A stretch of 64,000 nucleotides of DNA from Thermothelomyces thermophilus ATCC 42464 (Eukaryota > Ascomycota > Sordariomycetes > Sordariales > Chaetomiaceae). Below the pieces are notes generated by a model. The model saw nothing but the letters and a program-made list of their open reading frames with translations. It had not been told where the DNA came from and did no database searches. This document shows, in pieces, positions 53,843-64,000 of the stretch (position 1 is its first letter; each line of letters opens with the position of its first letter). Where the stretch lies: assembly GCF_000226095.1 (NCBI RefSeq), contig NC_016473.1, positions 3,162,001 to 3,226,000 of the forward strand, given 5' to 3'. A program made the translations under genes and the position numbers.

Positions 53843-56800
53843 ATGCGCCTCGACGACGCGGGCGAGCCCGGTTTTGCATCTTGTCCCTGGCCGATATGGC
53901 GGACCGATGACTTCACCAGTTGTTTTCAACAAGAGTAAGCAGCACTAAGCACTACGCCTCCGCGCCCATTGTCGGACGACCGTGAGGCTGAGCGTCTGAT
54001 GCACTTTTTGTGGCGCCGTGGCGCTTTGCAAAACCGTTGAACTAACGCCAACGTCGACAACACAGTTACCTCAGAGTGTTGCTGCCATTGGTCGTCGTCT
54101 GCCTGTCGTTCCTCCAACTCTCCATCCCCGCAATCGTCCGAGCCGTTGACCGAAGAAGGAGTCGAGGATACGAGGGCATCTGGGACGGCCCAACCACGCT
54201 ATCGCCGCCATCACATACCCAACTACCGCGAGAGGAAGAGCCGGTTAGCGAAAGCGATGATGAGGAAGGGTTGACCATCAGCGGCGGGCGCCTTGCGCTT
54301 GCTAAGACCACTACGAAGGGTTCCATCGTACAAGCCGACATTCCGCCCGGTCAAACGCTCTCCGTGCTCGTCGAAGAGCTCGCTGTTGCTGGCCTAGTCG
54401 CCGTCAATGCCATCGCACTCGCCACCGGAACGTATGGCAGGGAGCGTGGAGGCATCGCTGCTATTGCCGGCCTGGCCGTTTGGATCTACGTCCTGATACT
54501 CGTCTCACTGCGGCTCTTTTTGGGAAACACGCAATGGCGCCTTCCACGCATCTGGAACCACACGGCCGCCATCTACAGTGCTCAATGGCTGTTTGCTGTG
54601 GTCTTCTTCCGTTCTGCCCTGGTCCATCCGACGTCACGGTTCGCGCAGACCCTGGTCATTGTCGAGTTTGTGTTAGCATCGTTGCTTTTTGGCATGGCTA
54701 TCAGCACTCGCAAGGGCAACAAAACCATTCTGTTGGAGTGGGAGGATGGCATCGAGCCTGGTCGGGAAAATCTGGCCTCGCTGTTCTCGCACTACACCTT
54801 CTCATGGGTCGACTCCATTGTCTATGAGGGCTGGAAGGAGCCGTTAACTATCCAGAGGGTCTGGAACCTGCTTCCCAAGGACAAGGCTGCCGCGGTGCTG
54901 GCCAACTACCGGCTACTGAAGAAGACAACCTCGCTAGCCTTCCACCTCCTCAAGTACTTCAAGGGCGTTCTCCTTGTGCAGGCCGCCTGGGCTGTTATGG
55001 GCGGTGCGCTTACGTTTGCTCCAACACTACTCCTTAGAGCCATTCTGCAATACGTCGAGGACCCCTCCGTAGCTCCTCGGAACGTGTTATGGCTGTACGT
55101 TATCCTGCTTCCCTTGACTGACATTCTTCGCTCCGTCTGTGACGGCCAGGCTCTATGGATCGGACGCAAGATTTGCATCAACCTCCGAGCTATCTTGGTG
55201 GGCGAAATTTATGCCAAGGCGCTCCGCAGAAAAGCGGCTGCCGGCAAAGATACCACCCTCGGCGCCGGCAAGAAGGACAACGCCGCCAGCAAGAACAAAA
55301 AGGGTATCTTCAACAGAGCGAAGCGGCTGCTGGGGCTCGGGAAGGATCCCAAGGACAACCAGACGGCGGAGAATGATGCTGCAACCGGAAACGCCACCAA
55401 GGATAAGACGAACAATCCTGATGAGCAGGCCAACCTGGGTACCATTATCAACCTGATGTCGGTCGACAGCTTCAAGGTGTCCGAAGTTACCGCGTACTTG
55501 CACTTCCTGGTCGCCGCCGCCCCCACGCAACTCATTGTTTCCATCGTTTTGCTCTACCAGGTCATGGGCCTGAGCGCCATCCCTGGCTTCGTTGTCATGG
55601 CTCTTCTGCTCCCCGTCAACATCGCGTTTGGGAGAGGCTTTAACTCGAGCCAGAAGAGGATCATGGCTGCTACGGACAAGCGTATCCACACGACCAACGA
55701 GATCCTGCAGAATATCAGGATCATCAAGTACTTCGCCTGGGAACACCGTTTTGCGCACATCGTTGACGAGAAACGCCGTGCTGAGCTCAAGGCTCTGCGC
55801 CGGCGCTTCATGATCTGGGCGGCGGCGGTTGCGGTCTGGAACACGGTTCCAATCTTGATCACCTTCTTCTCATTCCTCATTTACACCGTCGTAGAGAAGA
55901 AGCCTCTGTATCCATCCGTTGCATTCACCGCCATTTCGCTGTTCATGCTCCTTCGCTACCCGCTCGACCAGCTAGGCGACATGATTGCTCATGTGCAGGA
56001 ATCCAAAGTGTCCATCGACCGTATCGAGGAGTTCTTGTCCGAGGAAGAGACCGAAAAGTTCGCGCAGTTGGGCGTCGACAATGTTGATGAGACCGGCAAG
56101 AGGGTGATTGGATTCCGAAACGCCACCTTCATCTGGGGCAGCAAGGACGCCGTGGCCGATGACGGCTCCATGGCTTTCCGTCTGCTCGACCTCGACGTCG
56201 ACTTCAAGATTGGAAAGCTCAACGTCATCACGGGGCCTACAGGGTCCGGCAAGACCTCCATGCTCATGGCCCTCCTCGGCGAGATGACGATCATGAAGGG
56301 CCGGGTCTATCTTCCTGGCGGTCGCAGCCGCGAGGATGTCCGTCCGGACCCGGAGACGGGGCTGGCCGAGACATGTGCCTACGTCGCCCAGCAGGCTTGG
56401 CTTGTCAATGCCAGCATCAAGGACAACATTCTGTTCTCGGCCCCCTTTGACGAGCAACGATATCGCGATGTCATTGTCGCTTGCGGCCTCGAACGCGATT
56501 TGGAGATCCTCGACAATGGTGACGAGACCCTGGTCGGTGAGAAAGGCATCACCCTTTCCGGCGGACAGAAACAGCGTATCTCGCTTGCTAGAGCGGTCTA
56601 TTCCAACTCCAAGCACCTGCTCCTGGATGATTGCCTCAGCGCCGTCGACTCTCATACAGCCCAGTGGATCTTCAACAACTGCATCATGGGCCCGCTGATG
56701 CGTCACAGGACTTGCATTCTCGTCTCTCACAATATTCCCCTGTGTGTACCACATGCCAACTATGTGGTCGTGATGTCGAATGGACGTGTTGTCGGCCAGG

Positions 56801-59226
56801 GCACGCCGCAAGATCTCATCGCAGCTGGCCAGCTCCCCGAGGACGCTGCCGCTCAGAAGTCCGCTCCCGGTTCTGCTCACATCTCGCGTCTGCCTTCACG
56901 CGTTCCTTCGAGCGTTGGGGAGGAGAGCGGTGCCACGCTGGTAAACGAGGCGGATGGCGATCAGCAAAAGACGAGAAGCGAAGCCGCTAAAAAGAAGGAG
57001 ACCAAGAAGCGGGACGCCATGGAGGAGGCCAAGGCGGTAGGCGCCGTCAAATGGCCTGTAATGAAGCTTTACATACAGTCTATGGGAGGCTGGTGGTTCT
57101 GGGTCGTCGCAGGCCTCGTCTTTGGGACGCAGCAGCTTTCTGGTGTCGCTTCGAATCTTTGGATCAAGGAGTGGTCCAATCAGTACGCCGCTGAGGAGAC
57201 AGCCAAGATTCAGTTCAGCATGAACTCGCTCAGCTACTCGGCCCAGACCCTGTCGCCGACCTATTTTGCGTCCATTGCGAACTACGTCAAGGGCAACTCC
57301 ACAACAGTCTCGGCCTCTGACGCGTCCGAGGTCAACGTCACCTACTACCTGACAGTGCTAGCAGCTATTGGCATAGCAGGCGCGCTGACCGCCTTGTTCA
57401 GAGACTTGTGGATCTTCCTCGGCTCACTCACTGCCTCGTGGAAGCTGCACGACGGTCTGATGAAGGCCGTTACTGGCGCCAAGTTCAAGTTCTTCGACGT
57501 GACCCCTCTTGGGCAAATGATGAACCGATTCAGCAAGGACTTGGAGGCGGTGGATCAAGAGGTGGCACCGATCGCCATTGGTGTCATGACGTGCGCCTTG
57601 GGAATCATGGTGACCATCATGTTGATTGCCTACGTCACCCCGATGTTCTTGATAGCCGGCGTCTTCATCGCCATCGCATACGTGTTTCTTGGACAGTTCT
57701 ACCTGCACGCCTCGCGCGACCTGAAGCGGCTCGAGTCGGTTGAGAGAAGCCCGCTGTTCCAGCAGTTCGGAGAGACACTGAGCGGTGTGACGACGATTCG
57801 CGCGTATGGTGACGAAAGGCGCTTCATCCGCGACAATCTGGCCCGCATCAACACGCAACTGCGGCCTTTTATCTATCTGTGGGCCGCTAACAGATGGCTC
57901 GCCTTCAGAACCGATCTTCTCGGCGACGTTGTCGCCTTCTTCGCCGGCGTCTTTGTCATTATCGGCCTCGGCAAGGTTGACCCGGGCTCGGCCGGTATCT
58001 CGTTGAGTTACGCGATCGGGTTTGCCGACAATATCTTGTGGTTGGTCCGGCTGTATGCGCTGAACGAGCAAAACATGAACTCGGTCGAGCGGATCAAGGA
58101 ATATCTCGATGTTGAGCAGGAAGCGGCGGCCATTGTGGAGAAGAATCGGCCGCCGGAGAACTGGCCGTCCAACGGGACGGTTGAGTTTATCAATTACAGC
58201 ACGCGGTATCGCCCGGAATTGGAACCCGTGTTGCGGAACTTGAGCTTCAAGATTGAAGCGCGAGAGAAGGTCGGCATTGTCGGGCGAACCGGCGCCGGCA
58301 AGAGCTCGCTCACGCTAGCGATATTCCGGGCACTCGAGACTGATGAGGGCAAGATTCTCATAGACGGCGTCGACATTGGCCAGATCGGTCTGCGCGACCT
58401 GCGCGAGGCCATCACGATTGTGCCGCAAGAGCCCACCCTGTTTATGGGCACCATCCGCAGCAATCTCGACCCCTTCAACCTATATACAGATGAGCAGATC
58501 TTCACGGCACTGCGCCGCGTCCACCTTATCCAAGCCGACGAGATCGCCGGGTCCGGCGCCGTCACACTCCCGCAAGCGACGACTGCGAGCGCCGCGATCG
58601 CCGGCAGCAGCAGCAGCAGCAGCGGCAACCAAGACCAAGCTCAGGCGCAGGGTGAAACTGATACCCAAGCCCAACCAGAACCGTCGCGGCCGGCCTCGGT
58701 AACGAACAAGAACATTTTCCTCGATCTCTCCTCCCCCGTAACCGAGTCAGGCAACAACCTCTCGCAGGGCCAGCGCCAGCTCCTCTGCCTCGCGCGGGCG
58801 CTGCTCAAGAACCCGACGGTGCTGGTCATGGACGAGGCGACGGCGTCGATCGACTACGCGACGGACGCGGCTATTCAGGAGACGATCCGGGAATTGACGA
58901 GCACTATCATCACGATTGCACACCGCCTGCAGACCATTGTCGACTACGACAAGGTGCTAGTGCTGGACAAGGGCGAAATTGTCGAGTACGGCCACCCGTG
59001 GGAGCTGCTGCGCAAGGGGAGCGGCGGGGTGTTCAGGGGCATGTGTGAGATGAGTGGGGATTACCCGACGCTGGCGGCGGCGGCCAAGAAGGCGTGGAAG
59101 GCGAAGAAGTTAGTGGATGTAGATGACGATGAAGACGACAAGGGGAATGAAAGCGGGGATGGCGGGAGTGCGGCGGCTGCTATTAGTACAGCGGCGCCGG
59201 TGGAAAGCAAGCGGGGGGAGCCATAG
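53843..59226 (+). CDS. ABCC (MRP)-type full-length ABC transporter
   Basis: Two exons: 53843-53934 and 54066-59226, giving 1750 residues. Exon 1 encodes MRLDDAGEPGFASCPWPIWR, then TDDFTSCFQQ, and the splice yields DYLRVLLPLVVV; the WPIW...DDFT.CFQ.DYLR leader is typical of fungal ABCC proteins. The long frame has no ATG before residue 200, so the short first exon is essential. An extra N-terminal membrane domain (TMD0) precedes two TMD-NBD halves. NBD1: Walker A GPTGSGKT (754-761), signature LSGGQKQR (about 860), and Walker B LLLDD, where Asp replaces the catalytic Glu, usual for ABCC NBD1. NBD2: Walker A GRTGAGKSS (about 1437), signature LSQGQRQ, Walker B VLVMDEA. Insertions: a basic Lys/Asn-rich loop in TMD1 (about residues 430-490) and a ~60-residue Ser/Gln/Ala-rich stretch in NBD2. 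Likely vacuolar or plasma-membrane export of conjugates, bile-acid-like compounds or drugs (Ybt1/Bpt1/Yor1 relatives); substrate unknown. Confidence 0.93.
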
Positions 59227-60331
59227 AAACGCCCTTACGGCCGGAGAAACGGCGGGGGGTTGGATGAAGTGGGCGAGTAGTGTTATTGTTGGTATAGTTG
59301 GATAGTTTTACTCTAGAATAAAGAGTAGAAAACATTGATGGTATGATGGCACTTGTGTAAAGATTTACTTTGGAAGTAGGATGTCTGGGTGAAGCTTTGC
59401 CGGCTACCGGCTTTGTGTGCTTGAGGTTCTCGTGGGGTTGGCGGTGCAGCCAGATTCATCCGATGTCGAGCAGTGGATTTTTTTTTTTTTTTTTTTTCGT
59501 ATTGGCCGGTAATTAATGCTCCGGAGTTTGAGGAGCTATGTGCGAAACAGATGCTTAGATGGTATGTACTTGATGTTTGCATCTTTAGGGCCGTTTCCAG
59601 GGTAGAACCTGATAATAATTAATAGGAATTGCATTGTCGAGGCAACCCATCGGGGAGCTTTCTGCGTAATCTATTAGCGTTGGAAGGTCGTTATTAAACC
59701 TGGGTGAGTGAATGGAGGTGATTACCCAGGAGGTCGACGGTAGATGAGCATCCTGCCGAAGCTGGCTTCTCAAGCTGGAAAGAGGGGTTTCTTGTGGGAT
59801 GGTACGGTATGGCAGGTTCTTTAGATATTATTCGATCACAAGATCATCTCTTCAAACGTTGCTGCTAATCAGGAGGGAGGCAAGATAGGTAGTTACACGA
59901 ATATATAAGCTGACCATATGAACACGTGAGGTGCACCCTCAAGGCACACAAGGAGAGAGCCTTGCCTCCTGAAGTATTGAAGATGTTCATCTGAGATGGA
60001 CACGGCGGTGGCCATGTGCATTGCAACCTGTAGTCATTCTATAAAGCCTCCTTGTGCCACGATGGGATTGTTACCAACCGCAGATATATACCTATATACT
60101 ATACAATAATATTATAGGTGGCTAGCTACCTACCTAATTACCTACTCCAAAATAGGTGATGAATATTTGCGGTCCCAGGAAAGTGATAATTATGCCAGCC
60201 AGCGAGTATCGCCATTTTCTTCCTGCATTTGGCAAAACGAACTGGTAAGTTTACCTCTCCCGTGTTGTATTGAAACACGTCGTCCAACATTGGGCGAGAA
60301 CCTGACCGTACCGTTGGCAAGGATCACAATA
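59227..60331. other. Intergenic, downstream of the ABC transporter
   Basis: No gene is supported. A T20 run lies at 59478-59497, a TATATA-rich patch at about 60083-60120 and a CCTA-like run at about 60121-60145. Confidence 0.5.
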
Positions 60332-60669
60332 ATGACGACGACGACGACGACGACGACGACAACCGTTGGTTCTCTCTGGGAACCTGATGTCAGTCTGTCT
60401 TCGGGGTTCGAGCCCTCGCCGCCTCGTCCATCATCGCACTCTCCAGAAGGAACTACGCCATCGGCGACCTCAATCCCGACAGTCCACGTCTCTTTCCCGT
60501 CTCACCCAACCCCGACCACGCTGGTTACCCGCCGGATGACAACGACGACGACTATGATCGGCACCGGCGCCTCCTCCTCCTCCTTCTCCTCCTCCTCCTC
60601 CTTCTCCTCCATCATTCTCTGCTCGCCCGCCCCGTCAAGCACCAGCAGTAGCGTCAACGATGGCAACAA

Positions 60670-60716
<47 letters not shown>

Positions 60717-61264
60717 TAAACTTGGTCAAGGTCGGCGTCCCCTCGGTCGCGGGCGGGCTTCTCTTGTTCGTGGCCCTCTTCGCCGCGTTCTGGTGGCTCT
60801 GTGTGGTGCGGATGCTGCGGGTCCGGGCCCGGGCCCGGGCCGAGACGGAGGAGCGGCGGCGGGTCAAGAGGAAGGCGAAGGAGGAGGCGGCGGCGGCGGC
60901 GGCGGCGCTGCCGGCCGCTACGAGTCCGCAGCCGGCGGCTGTAGGGGCCGGTGGTGGAGATCATGTTGACGGTGCAGGAGGGGTGGGAGGGAAGAAATAC
61001 GGGCGGGAAGTGCTCACTTCGCGGGGCGGGCCTGTCACTCCCCGCGCCGCGATCGCAGTTACTCCTCCTCCTCCTCCTCCTCCTGCTGCTGCTGCTGCTG
61101 CTGGTGGTGGTGTTGCCGTGGTCAGGAACACGGACGGCCGCGGCTTAAGAATGATAAGCGGTCAGAGACTGCCCGGGGGAATGCCGCATGCCGGAGCCAG
61201 GGGAACGGGCTCGGCGGCCGGGTACTCGGGAAATCATAGCCATCGGATGGGCGGCTTTATCTAG
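60332..61264 (+). CDS. Single-helix membrane protein with Ser/Thr-rich outer region (mucin-like sensor type)
   Basis: Intronless, 310 residues from the only in-frame ATG near the 5' end (60332); the frame is open further upstream but without ATG. It starts with a run of ten Thr from an ACG triplet repeat and continues as a Ser/Thr/Pro-rich region of ~150 residues, including Ser/Phe runs and an Asn-Ser dipeptide repeat (60664-60717, AGCAAC units). One hydrophobic helix follows (SVAGGLLLFVALFAAFWWLCVV) and then a strongly basic juxtamembrane segment (RMLRVRARARAETEERRRV), so the C-terminus should be cytosolic. The tail is Ala/Pro/Gly-rich. The topology resembles fungal Mid2/Wsc-type wall sensors, but there is no clear signal peptide or cysteine-rich WSC domain, so the call is only structural. 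Confidence 0.6.
60664..60717 (+). repeat. AGCAAC hexanucleotide repeat coding Ser-Asn dipeptides
   Basis: About eight near-perfect AGCAAC/AACAGC units lie inside the coding sequence and give alternating Asn and Ser just outside the membrane helix. Such repeats change length easily between strains. Confidence 0.8.
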
Positions 61265-62334
61265 GGAGTTTCGAGGCCGGATATCTCCCTACCTCACCTA
61301 AAGTGCCTAGGTACTTAAGGCCAGGTACAGGTCAGGGAAATGAGCAAAGAGGAACCTCTTGATTATTATACATCAGTCGTTGCATATTAACATACTCGGA
61401 GACAGACTGGCTGCGGTGAATTGCAGCTCTTCGAGGTTGTGTCTACCTTACATTTAAAACTACCATGTTTCATGTAATTATGTACGTCCACGCAGCATCT
61501 CTAGTGTTTTAATTATTACTTCACGCATGCATGTGATAAGAGGCCAGCTTGCCTTAATTACACAGCCCTTTTATTCCCTTTATCGTTTAATCATCCTCTT
61601 GGCGAAAGACGCAGAAAAAGCTCACGGCGGCTCTCTCCTCGCATTGGCCCAAGCAAAGTCCTTTTTGGCTTTCATAAGCACGACTTAAGCAACCCCGGCA
61701 TTCACACTGCATCCATTTGTCGCCCCTCTTGCTTGTCAGGCGTTCTCTTCTGCTTGGGACGCTCATTCTTCCCCGCTTGTGCCACACACCATAGTCTATT
61801 GCCCACCTGAGCCTTGTCTGGGCATTTTCTTCTCTCTCTTTTTTTATCTAGGTAGCATCTTCGCTATTTGCTCCTCGGGCGGGCGGCTAAGCGCTATTAT
61901 TTCCCGGACCGTGGGGCTGTGCTTCTTTTTTTTTTTTTTTTTTTCCTTCTTTATCATTTCCGTCTCGAGGCCCGGTTGCGGCTCCCGACGATGCCACTCT
62001 ATCTCTTCCCGCTCACCTCGCTGTCATATCGACCGTCCTGAGGAGCCACGTTGAGAATGGTCCGGATAGAGGGTACTCTGTCTAGCGATTTGGACTCGTG
62101 TGTTCGGAACCCGAATAATTAGGCGGTACAACTGAGCCGGCAGCGCTTTCTGATTGACGGCGGCACTAACATCGTCTCCTCACTAGGCACTTGGAAAATC
62201 CCCGGGTTCAAGTCAACCAACGCCCTATTGTTCTCAGAGGCTCGGCACGAAAGCCAGGCACCGGACCTCAGCTGCGGCTTTGAAATCAAACACCTATTAC
62301 TTAGGCTGCTCACAGACACCCCTCTCTCACCATC
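61265..62334. other. Intergenic between two small membrane-protein genes
   Basis: No gene is supported. It contains a T19 run at 61926-61944 and several short overlapping frames. GGGTTCAAGTC at about 62208-62218 resembles a tRNA B box, but no paired T stem or A box surrounds it. Confidence 0.5.
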
Positions 62335-62772
62335 ATGGCGCCTCTTATCACCAGGGTGCCCGGCATGGATGACCTTCCCGTCATGAGGCAGCAAGAGGTC
62401 ATCCTGGTCGTGATCGTCTCCTGCTGCATCGTCATGTTCTGTCTGGTCCTCGCGGCCGACCGACGGACGAGCCGGCAGCCGGCCCCGATGTCGCAATCGC
62501 CTTCCCAGGAAGGAGGCGGCAGCGGCAGCGGCAGCGGTAACGGGCCCGGTGCCAAGAGCGAGGGCAGGCGCGCCGCCGGGCCGTCCGAGACCACCCCGTT
62601 ACTCTCCCCCGAGTCCACCCTCCTCGGCTCCGGATCGTCTTCGAGCTTGAGCGCTAAACGGTCCGACAGCACCGACTCTTGGTCCTCGACGGCCACGGCG
62701 GCGGCAACGGATGACTCCCAGACAGAAACATCATCGCCCTTGGCAGATGATCAGGGGTTTTCGTTGGTCTAG
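62335..62772 (+). CDS. Small single-pass membrane protein with acidic dileucine motif
   Basis: Intronless, 145 residues, starting at the ATG at 62335. One hydrophobic helix (residues about 21-41, QEVILVVIVSCCIVMFCLVL) follows a short N-terminus with an acidic patch, and RRTSR lies just after it, which places the C-terminus in the cytosol by the positive-inside rule. The tail is Ser/Gly/Thr-rich and contains SETTPLLSPE, a good match to the [DE]xxxL[LI] dileucine signal read by clathrin adaptors for vacuolar or endosomal sorting. I do not recognise a family. Coding is supported by the helix, the composition shared with nearby genes and the single frame; it could be a lineage-specific protein. 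Confidence 0.55.
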   Translation: MAPLITRVPGMDDLPVMRQQEVILVVIVSCCIVMFCLVLAADRRTSRQPAPMSQSPSQEGGGSGSGSGNGPGAKSEGRRAAGPSETTPLLSPESTLLGSGSSSSLSAKRSDSTDSWSSTATAAATDDSQTETSSPLADDQGFSLV

Positions 62773-63275
62773 CACTGCTATGATCAGACTTCCTCCGTGT
62801 TACCTTTTTTTTCCATCAAATGTGTAATTATTATTTGACGCAGCAAAGCAGCAAACGGTTTTTGCAACAGTCTCCGTAACTCCAATGTCCGACTTCTTCT
62901 CTCCAGTTCCCACACGAAGCGTATGATAATTGTTGGGGATATTAATCAGTGGCTTTTGGACTGAAGGAGGCTTGAAGTGAGGCGTGGAAGGGGAGCCGCC
63001 GCGGAGGGACTCGCCGAGGCAACAGATTGGGCGCACTAATTAAGGCCAACTCGCATTTGCTTTTCCAACCATGAAAAAAAGAAGACGGTCCCACTGGAAC
63101 TGTAGAGAAACGAGACAATGAAAAGAAAGGGTGAGGGGAGACGTTCAAAGTATGAAAGGAAAAGTGGTAAAAGGAAGAGATGTCTAAAACCAATTAACTC
63201 CACGAAACCAAGGTAATTATACAATCAGTCAATATGATGCCAGAGAGCCCGCCGTTGCCTTCCATAGAGTATTTA
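62773..63275. other. Intergenic, 3' of the small membrane protein
   Basis: The stretch is AT- and purine-rich in places and I see no supported gene, repeat or RNA in it. Confidence 0.45.
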
Positions 63276-63387
63276 TTATGTGGCCCCAAGCTTCCTGGGA
63301 AATGCTAGCCCCCTGGAAATGCGCCAGGTAGCTGAAAAGCGTTCGCCTCCTGATCTGCCTGTGCTGATTGTGCAGAGACCGGCTGCG

Positions 63388-63899
63388 TCAGAGAGTTTCC
63401 AACAGGATTTGACAGACTCGGGGGTTCTTTCCGCGGCGCACGGGCCCGTGAGAGCTCTGGGGTATTGTCGGCGGATCGACAGGACTGTCCGCCTGACATC
63501 CTCGTAGGCCGGAAACCCAAGCCCGCGGATCCCGCCGACATCCAGCATCCACAGTATCGTGACGAATAGGAACCAGATAGGTCTGGCTGTTAGACTTGTC
63601 GTAGAACAATGCGATGTTGGTCTCTCGGTCGATCTCGAAGGAGCATTCGGTTCTGGAGATGCTGCTGCCGTCAACAAAAATGTCGCCGCAGCAAGTGTCG
63701 CCAATGTGGCATCGTCTCCTGTCGCCGACCGAACGTGCCCAACATCGAGAACAGGTACCTTGTCTTTGGAGATGGAGACGAGGTGGGCATTGCACGGATG
63801 TGCCACGGCCTGGCTGGCTCGCTGGTTGAGCCGCTTCAGCGAAAACAAGGCAAGCGGATGAGGCATGAAGGAGCAAAGAAGCGAAGGTATCTCGGGCAT
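63388..63899 (-). pseudogene. FHA-like domain gene, apparently frameshifted (fragment or pseudogene)
   Basis: From the ATG at 63899 the minus strand reads MPEIPSLLC, then AVAHPCNAHLVSISKDKVPV and LDVGHVRSATGDDATLATL. At about 63690 the similarity moves to another frame, which continues GDIFVDGSSISRTECSFEID and RETNIALFYDKSNSQTYLV before the tail loses likeness and stops at 63388. The second part has the FHA core pattern (D-I-x-V-D-x-S-S-I-S-R-x-x-C-S-F-E-I, then Y-D-x-S), where the Ser/Arg would contact phosphothreonine. No GT-AG intron of plausible size rescues the frame, because candidate introns are too short or lead to stops. I infer a decayed copy of a fungal FHA-like protein, though a sequencing error cannot be excluded. 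FHA domains bind phosphothreonine peptides in signalling and DNA repair. Confidence 0.4.
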
Positions 63900-64000
63900 C
63901 CCTAGTCCGCCGGCTCAGGGATACCAGACAAATGAACCGAGACGCCGAGGGCGGGCGGTGGGAAGCGACATGATGCAGTTGTGCGCATCCAAAGGGGGGG

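Noticed and set aside
62205-62220. GGGTTCAAGTC, possible tRNA B box
   Set aside because: The surrounding stem does not pair and the rest of a cloverleaf is missing.
1-64000. Secondary-metabolite or defence gene cluster
   Set aside because: There is no PKS, NRPS, terpene synthase or set of tailoring enzymes; the genes are mostly conserved cellular functions on mixed strands.
1-64000. Retroelement or virus-like remains
   Set aside because: I saw no reverse transcriptase, integrase, capsid-like frame or long terminal repeats; the only mobile-element signal is the short inverted-repeat element at 33725-33949.

Overview
The window is nuclear DNA of a filamentous ascomycete, most likely a sordariomycete close to the Sordariales/Chaetomiaceae. 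The evidence is short introns (about 55-130 bases) with GTRNGT donors and CTNAC branch points, GC-rich coding exons, and fungal families: a SAT4/Pth11-type membrane protein, an AA9 LPMO, an Htf1-type homeobox factor, a Zn2Cys6 regulator and homoaconitase. No plasmid, phage, CRISPR, rRNA or convincing tRNA was seen. Exon structures were worked out by hand from splice signals, reading phase and family conservation, and the exon coordinates are in each entry.

Layout, left to right. 0-10 kb: a secreted FAD oxidoreductase cut by the window edge (-), a seven-helix SAT4-family protein (+), an AA9 LPMO (+) and a GT32 MIPC-synthase-like mannosyltransferase (-). 10-22 kb: a GT31-like glycosyltransferase (-), an ICln-type protein (-), an unrecognised Ser/Thr/Gly-rich protein (+), the spliceosomal protein MFAP1 (+), POL12 (-) and a Sec14-like lipid-transfer protein (+). 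22-40 kb: a Dnf3-type P4-ATPase (-), a 3.1 kb partly AT-rich gap, the homeobox gene (-), a 5.8 kb gap holding a MITE-like inverted repeat, and an Irc6/p34 adaptin-binding protein (-). 41-60 kb: a Zn2Cys6 regulator (-), homoaconitase LYS4 (+), tRNA dimethylallyltransferase MOD5 (-), SEC61 alpha (+) and a very large ABCC transporter (+). 60-64 kb: two small single-helix membrane proteins (+) and a probably broken FHA-like gene (-).

This is mostly a housekeeping block rather than a metabolic cluster. Several genes share membrane and lipid biology (MIPC synthase, Sec14-like, P4 flippase, Sec61, adaptin-binding p34, ABCC pump), but they are scattered on both strands among unrelated genes, so I infer no operon-like co-function. 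Divergent pairs that may share promoters are POL12/Sec14-like, MOD5/SEC61, the Zn2Cys6 regulator/LYS4, and ICln/unknown.

The most notable structure outside genes is a 9-mer, TACTCCGTA/TACGGAGTA. I count 14 exact copies, all between genes, six of them within 1.3 kb between the Zn2Cys6 gene and LYS4, including one 16-bp perfect palindrome. Other points are a 38-bp perfect terminal inverted repeat pair, a 17-bp-stem hairpin upstream of the p34 gene, ACGCG elements upstream of POL12, a Gcn4/Cpc1-type TGACTCA inside LYS4 intron 1, and three genes with first coding exons of only 10-15 bases.
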